Source: Turnera subulata
Lineage: Eukaryota > Streptophyta > Magnoliopsida > Malpighiales > Passifloraceae
Assembly: GCA_028386065.3 (NCBI GenBank)
Contig: JAKUCV010005756.1
Span: 39,029 to 103,028 of the forward strand
Direction of reading: 5' to 3'
Length of the DNA: 64,000 bases
In this document: in pieces, positions 32,194 through 42,510 of the stretch
Numbering within the stretch: the first letter of the stretch is position 1
Layout of the letters: each line of letters begins with the position of its first letter
The notes under the pieces: model-generated
Databases searched by the model: none
Told to the model about the DNA's origin: nothing
The model's input: the letters and a program-made list of their open reading frames with translations, nothing else
Program-made: the position numbers and the translations under genes

Positions 32194-32208
32194 TGGTAGC
32201 GGAGCGGG
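32194..32208 (+). promoter_or_regulatory. Primer-binding site of Gypsy-NA
   Basis: TGGTAGCGGAGCGGG four bases after the LTR end. Confidence 0.8.
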
Positions 32209-32438
32209 CGGTAGGTCCTTGGGTGATTGTTTGCTTATTTGTTGTGCATAGATCGCTCCATATGTTTATTATTTTGCATTTTTTTCATTTAGTTAGTACA
32301 TGATGGATCCAGTCGAGGGACGCCAGCTTGCCACAGAACATTCACATAAGAGATAATTGATGCCATAAATATGTAGAAACATAAATATTATTAATATTAC
32401 TAATATTATTATTACATTGATATTATTATAAAAATTAT

Positions 32439-33122
32439 TCATTTCCTTGGTACAATGTTGACCCTGAAGCTATTGGGGTTATTGGTAATGTTGACCCTGA
32501 TGCTATCGTTCCACGAGAACCACATGCCGCCCATGTTGTTCTGGCCAGGAAGCTCGAACCGGCTTGCTGGAGGGAACCGAAGTGGGATGACACCGTGATC
32601 GTCTTCAGGCTGCCACTGGGTCTCCGTGAGAAGAACCATATTGGGCTTGTACTCGTCCTTCAGATCTTTCAAGGTACGGGAAAACTCCTGGGAACACCCA
32701 CCGATTCCTCTGCAGTTCCACACCAGTAGTCGGGCCTTTGGCCAAGTTTGGGGTAACCGAGTCACTCTGGGCATGCTCTGGGCAGTCATCGAGAGCTGGT
32801 AGTAGGTGCCTTGGTCCAGGAAATGGCAAGTGGGCTCTAGGTTGAATTCCTGAAGTCTTTTAGAAATGAAAAACATGACGGAATTAGCCGAGCCGCAGAA
32901 GGAGGTCCTCAGGGTGCTTTGGTCCCCTAGGAAGAACGTCTCTTCCATGGGAGTGACGAAGAACCTCGACGAGTAGAGATCGTCGACGAAGACCAGACGA
33001 GGCATCCTGCCAAGCTCGCTTGGTAGTTCCTCTGGACGTTCGTTGATCAGACTGTAGGCCAGCCGGTTTCTTCTTCCTAGGGAGGCACCTTCGACGAAAA
33101 AGACGGACGATGGAGCAGACAT
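32439..33122 (-). CDS. Reverse-strand ORF with LINE-endonuclease-like C-terminal half, 227 aa
   Basis: It is encoded against the direction of the host Gypsy element. Residues ~130-227 (KARLLVWNCRGIGG, a LKDLKDEYKPNMVLLTETQ stretch, GGMWFSWNDS) look like the N-terminal part of a plant LINE endonuclease/exonuclease-phosphatase domain. It is cut off before the catalytic core. Residues 1-125 are not recognised. The minus strand has CTATAAAAGG at 33240-33231, about 110 bp upstream of the ATG, a plausible TATA box. It may be a captured LINE fragment fused to other sequence, or an accidental open frame. No start context or intron evidence settles this. Confidence 0.45.
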   Translation of the reverse strand: MSAPSSVFFVEGASLGRRNRLAYSLINERPEELPSELGRMPRLVFVDDLYSSRFFVTPMEETFFLGDQSTLRTSFCGSANSVMFFISKRLQEFNLEPTCHFLDQGTYYQLSMTAQSMPRVTRLPQTWPKARLLVWNCRGIGGCSQEFSRTLKDLKDEYKPNMVLLTETQWQPEDDHGVIPLRFPPASRFELPGQNNMGGMWFSWNDSIRVNITNNPNSFRVNIVPRK

Positions 33123-33230
33123 CGCATTTTGGACGCGTTGGTGTTTTGTTTTTCTGAGTATTGTGGTTTCTTTTGCCTTAGCGTTTTGTTTACTTTAAGA
33201 TGCTTTATGGTTTCGTTTTCCATCGTTTTG

Positions 33231-33240
33231 CCTTTTATAG
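33231..33240 (-). promoter_or_regulatory. Candidate TATA box for the reverse-strand ORF
   Basis: CTATAAAAGG on the minus strand, about 110 bp before the ATG at 33122. It would leave a leader of roughly 80 nt. Prediction only. Confidence 0.4.
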
Positions 33241-34076
33241 AAAAAAAAGAAGAGATTTTCTGTTTTTCAAGGTATAGCCCCCACATGTTTTCGGAAAGTT
33301 TTAAATATTTTTCGGTGATGGGAAATGCAGATTCCCTTCACAAAACTCCAAACTGTTTTCATTCTTCAAGGTGTTGCTTTTTGAAAATTTTGTTGTTGCC
33401 TTATTTATTACTTCATCACTTTATATGTTTTTCGGGCTACAAACGCAAGTGTCTTTCAGCTCCTTTCCATCTCACAATTTTCTTTCGCCCTGGCTATCTT
33501 GGCGTTTTTTTATTTTTTTTCTATATTTTCTACATCTTTTATCACATGCATCCGCGACCGTTGTGGCTAGATTGATGGGACCATACCTCGAGTAGAGAGC
33601 ATGTGCGACAAGGTTACACCTGTTTGGACGTCGTGGAGAGATACGAGACCTGACAGACGTTTTTGGCTCATGCGGAGTTTGTGGACAAGTGGATAACGTC
33701 TCTATCGAGGGACATAGGACGTGCTCGTGATCATCGCCTTACGAGTTAACGGACGTCTTTTCACGAGGGAAATCGACGTCACCGTTAGCTGTGCATATTA
33801 CGTTTCTCGGGATCGAGGATGTTTACGACCGATATGAGCGTTGATCATGAAAATATGTTTTTGTTTTAACTTCTTTATGTTTTGGTTTTGTTAAACGAGT
33901 TTTGTTTTTAGCCTCTTTATGTTTGATTTTATATCCTTATTGTTGATTTTTGTTCTGCTTTGAGATGTTTTGTTTTTCTGTTTAACTTGAGATTTCGTAA
34001 CATAAAAGTTTTGATTTAAAAAGAAAGCTTGTTTTATCTATTTCATAACGGTTTTACAACGAAGAAGAAATACTCT

Positions 34077-34927
34077 CAAGGACGGATACACAGTGTAGTC
34101 ACCGTAGGCAGGTGACTACACTAGTTTCCAATAATAAAATATTTACCTACTAACTTTTAGCCCCAAAATTCTGACTTGCTTATTTTGCCTACACTGAGAT
34201 TTGAGTATCTTTCCAATATGAGCTGTAATTGGAGTAATTTTAATGTCTTTCATTACGAGTGTACTCTTTCTTTCTAGGAATATTACGAGTCTACCCTTAC
34301 TATAATTTTTCCTGCGCACTCATTAAAGGATTTATATCTTGGTAATTATCTGCTTGGTATGTGGCAAGTGGACTAACAAACGAATAAAACTGATGAGCAA
34401 ATTCTTTTAAATATTAACAAATGTTCTTATTCATTTATTTTTTAAAAGATTCATATTCATGCATATTCAATCTATAAGTCACCTCAAAAATTTATATATT
34501 CACAATTGTATTTTGTTATCCTCTTTTTTCCTTAAACTGTATGAAATAATATATTAACTAATAAAATGTGATTGTTTAATTTTTTTTCCCCAAATGTAAA
34601 AGTATATATGTTGAGAAAGATATATTTGATAGCATTGAAAAAAATTATCCAATATTTACAAAGGGAACATGTAGGGAACAATTGCTATATTTAATTTTTT
34701 ATATATATATCAACCAATTTTGAGGGTGAAATTTAGATATGAGACCTTGCCCCTATTACTTTTGCAACAATACAACTACAACCTCAAAGCTCATTAGTAA
34801 TTGTAATTTCTTCTAATTAATTTTAACATTTATAGTGTAATTTTTACATCTATTGAAAGGGTAAAATGATTGTTCATTGTTTAATTTCTTTTGCCTACAC
34901 TGGAAAATGTTTCTGGATCCGTCCCTG
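34077..34927. mobile_element. Non-autonomous hAT element (851 bp)
   Basis: The ends CAAGGACGGATACA and (reverse complement) CAGGGACGGATCCA are terminal inverted repeats of a common plant hAT type. AATACTCT (34069-34076) and AGTACTCT (34928-34935) are an 8-bp target duplication with one mismatch. A subterminal hairpin GTGTAGTCACC-GTAGGCA-GGTGACTACAC lies at 34093-34121. The AT-rich interior has no transposase. Confidence 0.82.
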
Positions 34928-34933
34928 AGTACT

Positions 34934-35311
34934 CTAAGGAGTTACTTGCTTCTCAAGGTCTTTTACAAGCTTCTGGATGTTTTTCATGTGAGGGAAGAGT
35001 TCCGCACACGCCAGTTCTATCTGCATCACTGCCGAGCTGACCTTTCTCAGTGAGACATTTAGCTGCATCAGTGTCTGCTGTGGAGTGCTGCTGTCAGCCG
35101 TTGCTTTGCCCTTCCGATCATCAGCTTCTTTGCCAGCACGCTTCTTTCGCTGTCTTGGGGAGACCACCATATCTTCCTTCAGACTGATGGTGTTTGTCTT
35201 GAACCACTTCTTGGGAGGTTCTTCATCGGAGCTTGTCGGGAAAGCAGTACCACCGATATAGCTATTATCCTCGGAGTCTGAGGTGGTTCTTGTTCTTAGT
35301 GGAGAGTCCAT
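34934..35311 (-). CDS. Reverse-strand hypothetical ORF, 125 aa
   Basis: It opens against the Gypsy-NA direction, just before its polypurine tract. I chose the internal ATG at 35311 (MDSPLRTRTTSD). A TATATAA-like sequence on the minus strand (35354-35345) lies between this ATG and the more distal one at 35407. The product has an acidic/serine-rich start, a basic KKRAGKEADDRKGK segment around residues 65-80 and a helical C-terminus (LRKVSSAVMQIELACAEL). No family is recognised. Its stop codon overlaps the hAT target duplication, so the insertion may have truncated or fused its end. Some Gypsy lineages carry extra reverse-strand ORFs at this position. Confidence 0.4.
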   Translation of the reverse strand: MDSPLRTRTTSDSEDNSYIGGTAFPTSSDEEPPKKWFKTNTISLKEDMVVSPRQRKKRAGKEADDRKGKATADSSTPQQTLMQLNVSLRKVSSAVMQIELACAELFPHMKNIQKLVKDLEKQVTP

Positions 35312-35480
35312 GGCTGAGAGTGAGTTCTTAGTTATGAGGATCGGTTTATATAAGCGGAGGAGATGTCGCTTAAGGGTATAAGCGGTATCTCGTGTTGAGT
35401 TAGACACCTGGTAGAGTATACCAGAAGCTTATCGTGGTAGGACCCATGGATAAGACGGAATTTCGAGGACGAAATTCTTT

Positions 35481-35495
35481 TTAAGGTGGGTAGAA
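35481..35495 (+). promoter_or_regulatory. Polypurine tract of Gypsy-NA
   Basis: TTAAGGTGGGTAGAA directly before the right LTR, preceded by GAGGACGAAATTC, a context typical of chromoviruses. Confidence 0.82.
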
Positions 35496-38400
35496 TGTAA
35501 CAGCCCGGGTAAAAATTTGGTATTTTTACCGGGACTGTAAAAGTCTTTATACAGTAATTTACCTTTGAATTTAATCTTGGGTAATTAATTCAAGGTAAAT
35601 CGAGTGTCGTTTTTCAAAACCAAGGTTTTTCCCTTGCTCGAGATTTTTCCGTCGATTTTACGGACCAAAGTTGGTATTTTTCGGGTCCCGGAATCCTCAG
35701 AAAAATCACACTGGAAAATAGCTAAGGGGGTATGCAGTTATTTTCTGGTCCGGTCTGGACTCGCCCCATATGCAGCCAACCTGCATAATTGAGCTCAATT
35801 ATGCAGGCGGCGCAGCCTTTCTTCTGTGCACCTGTATAAAACGAAACCAGAGGAAGGAAGCAGGAGAAGAGAAGAAGAAAGGAAGAAAAGAAAAAGAGAG
35901 AAAAGAAGAGAGGAAAAAAAAAAGGAGAGAAAAAGGAAAGGAAAAAAAAAGAAAAGAAAAAAAAAGAGAAAATCGGAAAAACAAGAGGAAAAAAAAAAGA
36001 AGAAAAAAAGAAAAGGAAAAAAAAATACAATACAGAAAATGAAAAAAAGAAAGGAAAAATAGAATGAAAAAAAAAAGAAAAAAAGGGGAAACCCAGAAGA
36101 GATGAGCAGTGCCGTCACCATTTCTTCCTCGGGTTACTGTGCACGCCGAGCCAGTCCACGCTGCCATTCGCAGCACCGCCGCCACCATGGCCTTCCTCTC
36201 GCCGTCGTCGACTTGTCCCCGTCGCACTGGTGTTCTTCCGCCGCCGGACGCTCCTGCACGAGTCGTTGACCCGGCAGAGAACCCGCGGATCCATCTTCTC
36301 CCACGCTCCTGCTCAGCCGCCGCGACGCCGCGCCCAGCTTCCGGCCTCCTTCGCGTCGCCTTCATCCGCCGCACGCCCTGCCTCGCTCGCTTTCCTTCCT
36401 CGCGCTCTCGTCGCCCCTGCTGTTGCTGCAACCCGCGAGGTGAGCCACGGGGTTACGTCGACCCGTTTCCTTCGGGCGGGTTGCGAACCTGGTTTTTTTT
36501 TAAGTGGGCTGCTGTTTGGGTTGGGTTGGACGGGTTGGACCTGGGCTGGGCATGGGCTCACTGTTCATGGCCCAGTCCAGAATTAAAAAAAAAAGAAAAG
36601 AATATAAACAAGTTTTTATAATTATTCTGGTATTTAATTTTGAAAAAAATATATATTTTTACCTTGACAAAATTATGGTCAGTTTAATTCTGGTATTTTG
36701 AGAAAAATATAAATATATATACTTTGATAAATAATTAAGTTATGTCTTGGAAAAACTAATATTATTTGGAAAAATATATGTACCATGAAAATAATTTCTG
36801 GAAATTATATATATATTATTTTCCCCCAAAAATTATGGTAATTGATTACTTTATAGAAATATGTATTTATGGTATACAAAAGTAATAGTTTTGAAAATAT
36901 ATAATTACTTTGATATATAATTGTTTGGAAAAGTATTTTACCTTTGAAATATATATATGTATATTTATAAATTCGTATTTATTTTCAGAAAATAAGTTTG
37001 TATGACTAATTTTTTTGGAAATATGGTTTTCTAAAGATAATAATATTTGGTAATTATATTTTGGGAAGTAAAATATTTTATGGAAATAATTTTGGGAAAA
37101 ATACATATATAAGATATACTTTTCAGGAAAAATTATGTTGTTTATTAATTTGGAAAAAGTATATTATTTTATGAAATATTTTGATTTAATAGCTTTGAAA
37201 ATATACTTTTGTAACCCTATATACATGCGAAATATTTTTGGAAAAGGTATAATTATGATAAAGGATAATTTCATGATAATATATATAAAATCGAGATGTT
37301 TTACCGATGAGTTTAATTTACAATTTATGGCATCATAGCATACCGATTATGTGCATTTATGTGAACATGTTGTTTTGTTGTATAGGTTTTGATATCGGGC
37401 AGTTTTCCGAGGATCTGACTTTGGACCAGTTATTGTCTTCAGAGTTGAGTAATCGGCTAAGGTGAGGGTGGATTTCCTTTGATATGTGCCTATATTACTC
37501 GGTTGTTGTGTTTGATGATTGTTGCATTTGCTGTGGTTTTATTCGGGATATTTATCCCAGCACCATGATTTGATTTTGGGATGTTTATCCCTGTGCATTG
37601 AGTTTTTGGATGTTTATCTCTGTGTCTTTTTGGTATAAAGAATAATGGATTAAATAATAAAATGTGATAAGGATGTCGATCCTTGGTTTTGGATTGGGAT
37701 GTCTATTCCGGTGTTTTGGTTAGGGATGTTGATCCCTGAGATTTGGTATTTGGATGATGAGGATATAATTGTCACGTGGTAAGTAGAGGTACGACCGGAT
37801 GGTTAGAGACTGTTTTGTGGTGACCATGATCTGGGTTACTTGTGATGGGCATGTTGATGCCGGTTTGATTGGGATGTTGATCCCTGAAATTTGTTATTGG
37901 GATGTTGATCCCGGGTTCTTTTTTATCTGGCACCAGGAACAGGTCGATAACCTAGTACGACCCTAGCTTATCCGTGACGGGGGCCGGAAAGATAAAATTG
38001 GAAATTGGATTTTTGTTTAAGTCTTCTTGGGTCTTGGACCAGTTTTGGGTCAAGTCTTTTGGATTGGAATATTTTGGCTGTTGTGCCTGTTTTCGACCTT
38101 TAGTATTTTATAGTGTTGCATATTGATTGTCTATCCATGGTTGGTGGGCACTTCGGACTCACCCCTCACCTGCGGGCTTTCATCCCGTAGGTTGAGTTAT
38201 TTATGGTTCAGGTGTGATACATTCCAGACAGACTGCGGCGTTATCCCTCGGACAGGACTCGGATCCATTAGTTTGCATCAGGTTTTGCATATGATGATAT
38301 TGAGATTTAATTGCTTCCGCTGTGCTATATTTTGGGTCCCCGGGCTCGGGTGACGTGTTTTTGGATATTGGGCCGTGAGGCCGGATTTATGTGTCGATGT

Positions 38401-38537
38401 CCCCGAGATCGGGTGACGTGTATTTGATGTTGGGCCATTGGGTCGTTATTTCTGATATTTACATTGTTTGTGCCACGTGTCGGCACTGTTGTCCGGTAAA
38501 TGCTGTGAGTTGGGTAATTAGAGGTCGGGTCGTTTCA
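35496..38537 (+). repeat. 3' LTR of Gypsy-NA (3042 bp)
   Basis: Same order of elements as the 5' LTR: palindrome 35780-35807, TATA 35835-35841, purine tract 35851-36105. The conserved hairpin block is at 38146-38191 and GGGATGTTGATCCC units at about 37725-37915. Its extra length comes from insertions near 36410-36490 and 36830-36910. Confidence 0.92.
38146..38191 (+). promoter_or_regulatory. Conserved LTR hairpin block (copy 3 of 6)
   Basis: GGGCACTTCGGACTCACCCC and CCTGCGGG-CTTTCAT-CCCGTAGG, differing from copy 2 at one base in the first part. Confidence 0.75.
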
Positions 38538-38730
38538 AATAATTCATGCTTTATATAATAAATAAAATAAATAGCTAACATCCTTCTAAGCACACAATCG
38601 AAAACCCATCAAAGTGCATCATCATTCATGCTTAAAAGAATAATTAACTATTGCATAATACTCAACAGTATAAAGCAATTTAAACTCCCACTAGGAATAA
38701 ACACTAAGTCTTTTCCTTAAGTGAGAAATA

Positions 38731-39690
38731 GATAATTAACACATAATTATCTAATTTTATTGAGAGCATTAATTTTACTCTAAAGATCAACACATAGTTG
38801 AATTTAAGAATAAAAATTAGTAATCAATTTACAAATAATTAACACATAATTATATGGTATTATTAAGTGCACAAATTTTTATTTAAGGATTTAATACATA
38901 GTTAGATCCAAAAATAAAATTAGCAATTAATTATTTTTTTAGGAACTCATTCTTTAATAATTCTCTTTTAAACTAGATAATTAACAGATAATTATCCATT
39001 ATTTTTGAAAGTACTTATTTTCATTTAAGATTTTATACATAATAAATTCTTAAATAAAACTAGCAATCAATAATTTATTGAAGAAACTTAGTCTTCAATA
39101 AAAATTTTTTGAAATAGGTAATTAACATATAATTATCCAACATTATCAAAAACAATTATTTTCCAATTGAGAATAACACATAGTTAATTCTTAAATAAAA
39201 AACTAGCAATGAAAAATTTATTAAAGAAACTAATTCTTTAAAGTTATTTTTCATAGATCAGATAATTAACAAATAATTATTTTAAATTTTATTTAAAGCA
39301 CTTGATTTTATTTATCATCTAATACATAGTTAGATTAAAATAAACATGCAATCAATTATAAATTAAAGAAACTTATTCTTTAAAATAATTATTATTTTTC
39401 ACAAACTAGATAATTAACATATAACTATTCAATATAATTGACTTGACTTTATTTTATTTAAAGTGTAACACATAGTTAGTTTAAATAAAAATAAACAAAC
39501 AATCAATCATAAATTAAAGAAACTTATTCTTTAATATTATTTTATACATACTAGATAATTGACATATAATTATCTAATATGATTGAAAGTACTTAATTTC
39601 ATTTACTATCTAACACATAGTTAGACTAAAATAAAACCGTACCGTCAAATCATAAATTAAAGAAATACGTCCTTTAATTTATTTTGTACA
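38731..39690. repeat. Degenerate ~143-bp tandem repeat, about seven units
   Basis: GATAATTAACATATAATTAT-type starts occur at 38731, 38833, 38976, 39117, 39261, 39409 and 39553, giving intervals of 102, 143, 141, 144, 148 and 144 bp. Each unit also has ACACATAGTTAGATT and AAATTAAAGAAACTTATTCT segments in fixed order. Confidence 0.88.
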
Positions 39691-39824
39691 AAACAATTGT
39701 TGTGAATAATAATATACAATCCATACAATCGAACCTATTAACTTAGCACACTAAATCCTTAATAGTCCATTAAGCTTATAAGAGCACAATAAATTTTCAA
39801 GCCCATACAAAATGAACATTAAAA

Positions 39825-39829
39825 ATTTT
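39825..39829 (+). repeat. Target-site duplication ATTTT (left)
   Basis: Identical to 50126-50130, directly outside the LTR ends of the chromovirus. Confidence 0.85.
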
Positions 39830-42510
39830 TGAAGCTCCCCAACCCGTATTTACCGGATACAGTAAACACGTGCCGAAACTATTCTTATTGATAGGGAATA
39901 CAGTACAACAACCCGAATTTACAATTGGAAAACAATACAATAACCGTCACCCCAACACGGGGACCATTATTTAGCAGTTCACAGCTCACATTATATAACA
40001 ACAACAGAGAAAAGAGGAAGCAACAGAGGCAGAGTGACAAACAACCTCAAAGTCATATGAACAAGCAAACATAGCAGCGGAATTATAATACAGCATCATA
40101 TGCAACAGAACAGCAGCGGAAGACTCTATGCACATGCAGCGGGGTATGGATCCGGGGTCAGGTGGAGAAGAAAGCAGCAGCCATCGAACGTCGTACCTGA
40201 ACTACGAAACAACTTAACCTCCGGGATGAAATCCCGCAGGTGAGGGGTGAGTCCGAAGTGCTCACCGACAAAAGATGAACAGAGATATGCAGGCAACCAT
40301 AATACTTTCAAAGTAAATACAAGCAAACACAACAAAAAGAATCTACCAAAATACAACTGAGCCAAGACCAAAAGAATATTTATTATTATTACCAATTTTA
40401 TCTTTCGGGCCCCTGTCACTGGACAAGCTAGGGTCGTACCTGGTTATTAACTAATTCCGGATGCTAGGCCAAAACACAATCTAGGATCAACATCACAATA
40501 TCCAAATCATTCGGGATCAACATTCCAATATTCAAATCATCCGGGATCAACATCCCCAACAACCAAACCAAACCGGCCATGGCACCACAGAACTAGCCTC
40601 TAACCATCTAGTCGTACCACTACTTTCCACGTGAAAATTAAATTATCATCTCAAGTTCAATTCCAATTTCAATACTCTAACCTCAATTACCTAACTTCCT
40701 ATTATCTCAAGTTATTCCACCGACTCAACCAATCATAAATCTCATAACACCAATTATTCACAGTTAACAGTTCAACAATTACTCACAAAATCCACAAGAC
40801 CAACAACACAATCCAGCAACATCAACAACAATATCCATAGCAATAAAATATCAATCAACAATCATCTCAGCAGTTCAATCAAATAACAAAACACACACAG
40901 AGTATTACGGACACATATCCAAGGTTATCCATCCTCACCTTAGCCGATTATCAATTTGGGAAATGCCCAACAGACTCCAAGTCCGGTTCCTCAAGTATCT
41001 GCTCGTTATCAACTCCTATATCAAACAAAATAATATGCACACATAAGGGATATGCAAATGTCATGCTAATACTGTATACCGAAAAATAAATACTGACTCG
41101 TCTCGGTCACTTTCCCGGGTTACTTCTCTATTATCATCATAATTCACCATTTATTTCCAGTGTCAAAAATTATACCATATTTATACCTATACCCGGATAT
41201 TATTCCGGTACAATACTTACTTTGATAATACCCTTTCCATATTTATTTTCCTCCAAAATAATTATTATTTAACATATATAATATACTTTTCCCAAAATCA
41301 TATTTCCCGAATATTATTTCCCCAAATTATTTCCCAAAATATTATTTCCACAAATTATATTTATTTTCGCAGAATTATAGTTTTCCCAGATTTTATTTTC
41401 TTTCCCAAAATTCCATAATAATCATATATATTTTCGCAAAATACTTCCATAATTTAATTTTCAAAATATCAACCATAAATATATATATCAGATTTTATTT
41501 ATTTTTTTCCTCTTTTTTTTTAATTCGGACTGGGCCCAAACAGTGCCAGATCAGGCCATCCACAGTGCCAGGCCCAGGCCCCAAACAGGAGCCCAGGAGC
41601 ATCCCATGTGCAGGCCTAGAGATCTGACCCAGCAGCCCAACCCACGCTCAACCACCCAGCCCAAGATCCATCTCGGACTACTCGGGTCAACCCGACCCTA
41701 ACCGGGTCGTCTTTAACCCGGGATGCAGACGGCGGCGCGATGAACGGGCGACGGACGAAGCGAGCACAAGGAGGAAAGCGGCACGAGGAGCAGAGGCGAC
41801 GCGAGGGAGGCCGACTACTGGTGCTGCAGTCGTCGGCAGCGAGGAGGCGGGTTGCACGAGTGGCGTCTCGTCGGTTCGTCTTCCACGGAGCAGTGGCGGC
41901 TAGCAGTCGCGACGGGAGGAGGAAGAGAGGAAGGAGGGGCGGCTGGTCGCGGTGGAGAAGGAGAAGAGGACGGCGGCGAGGTTGCAGGGAGAAGAAGAAG
42001 AGGTTGGTGGTGGCGGCGCTGTGGTGGTGGCTCACGGAAAGAGAAAGAAGGGAGGGTGATGACGTGGCAGCCGGTGGGTGGTGTGTTTGTGGTTTTTTTC
42101 TTTTTTTTTTCTGTATGGTTTTGTGGGTGAGTGTTGCACTAGTTTTGAATTTTGCAGAGGAAGGAACGAGAAAAAAAACTGGGCAGTGATATGTTGCAGA
42201 GGTTGCAGGGGAGTGAGGGGAGATGAAGACTGGAGTGCACTGGAATGGCATATTACACGGGTATAGGACATGCAAATCACTGGTATAGCACGGGCAAGGT
42301 ACTGTCTAAGCACGGGTCTCACAAGCAGTTCACGAGCTTCACAAAAAAAGGCGGCAGTAGCCTCCGTACTGTGCAGCTTGTGAGGCGTGTCCCGTCCGGA
42401 CCAGAAAATAACCATTACACCCCCTTGACTTTATTTCTAGTCCGATAACTCGAGGATAAACCTGACTTTTCTGAAGATTCCTGGACCCGAAAAATTCCAA
42501 CTTTGGTCCG
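39830..42510 (-). repeat. 3' LTR of the chromovirus, truncated
   Basis: It matches 47235-49963 with few differences and then joins directly to the pol 3' end at 42511. Open frames in its GC-rich part (41616-42275) are not considered genes. Minus-strand GGGAT-GTTG-ATCCC units lie at about 40490-40560. Confidence 0.92.
40218..40265 (-). promoter_or_regulatory. Conserved LTR hairpin block (copy 4 of 6)
   Basis: Reverse complement of the same block: CCTCCGGGATGAAATCCCGC then AGGTGAGGGGTGAGTCCGAA. Here the hairpin stem has one extra mismatch. Confidence 0.75.

Larger units (their letters stand above)
29274..38537 (+). mobile_element. Non-autonomous Gypsy element lacking gag-pol (Gypsy-NA)
   Basis: It is bounded by AATAA at 29269-29273 and 38538-38542. 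The LTRs (29274-32189 and 35496-38537) begin TGTAA-AGCCCGGG and end GGTCGGGTCGTTTCA. A primer site at 32194 and the tract AAGGTGGGTAG before the right LTR fix its direction. The 3.3-kb interior has no gag, protease, polymerase or integrase. It has two reverse-strand ORFs and an hAT insertion. The LTR layout and polypurine region resemble those of Tekay/Del-type chromoviruses, one of which lies nearby at 39830-50125. Confidence 0.9.
38538..39829 (-). other. Internal non-coding DNA of the 20657-51667 element with tandem array
   Basis: AT-rich, no coding sequence. AATAA at the left is the Gypsy-NA duplication and ATTTT at 39825-39829 is the duplication of the next element. Confidence 0.75.

Noticed and set aside
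41616..42275. 219-codon minus-strand frame in the chromovirus LTR, with related frames at 49166-49711
   Set aside because: The frame shifts between the two LTR copies and there is no recognisable domain; it is a product of GC-rich, asymmetric LTR DNA.
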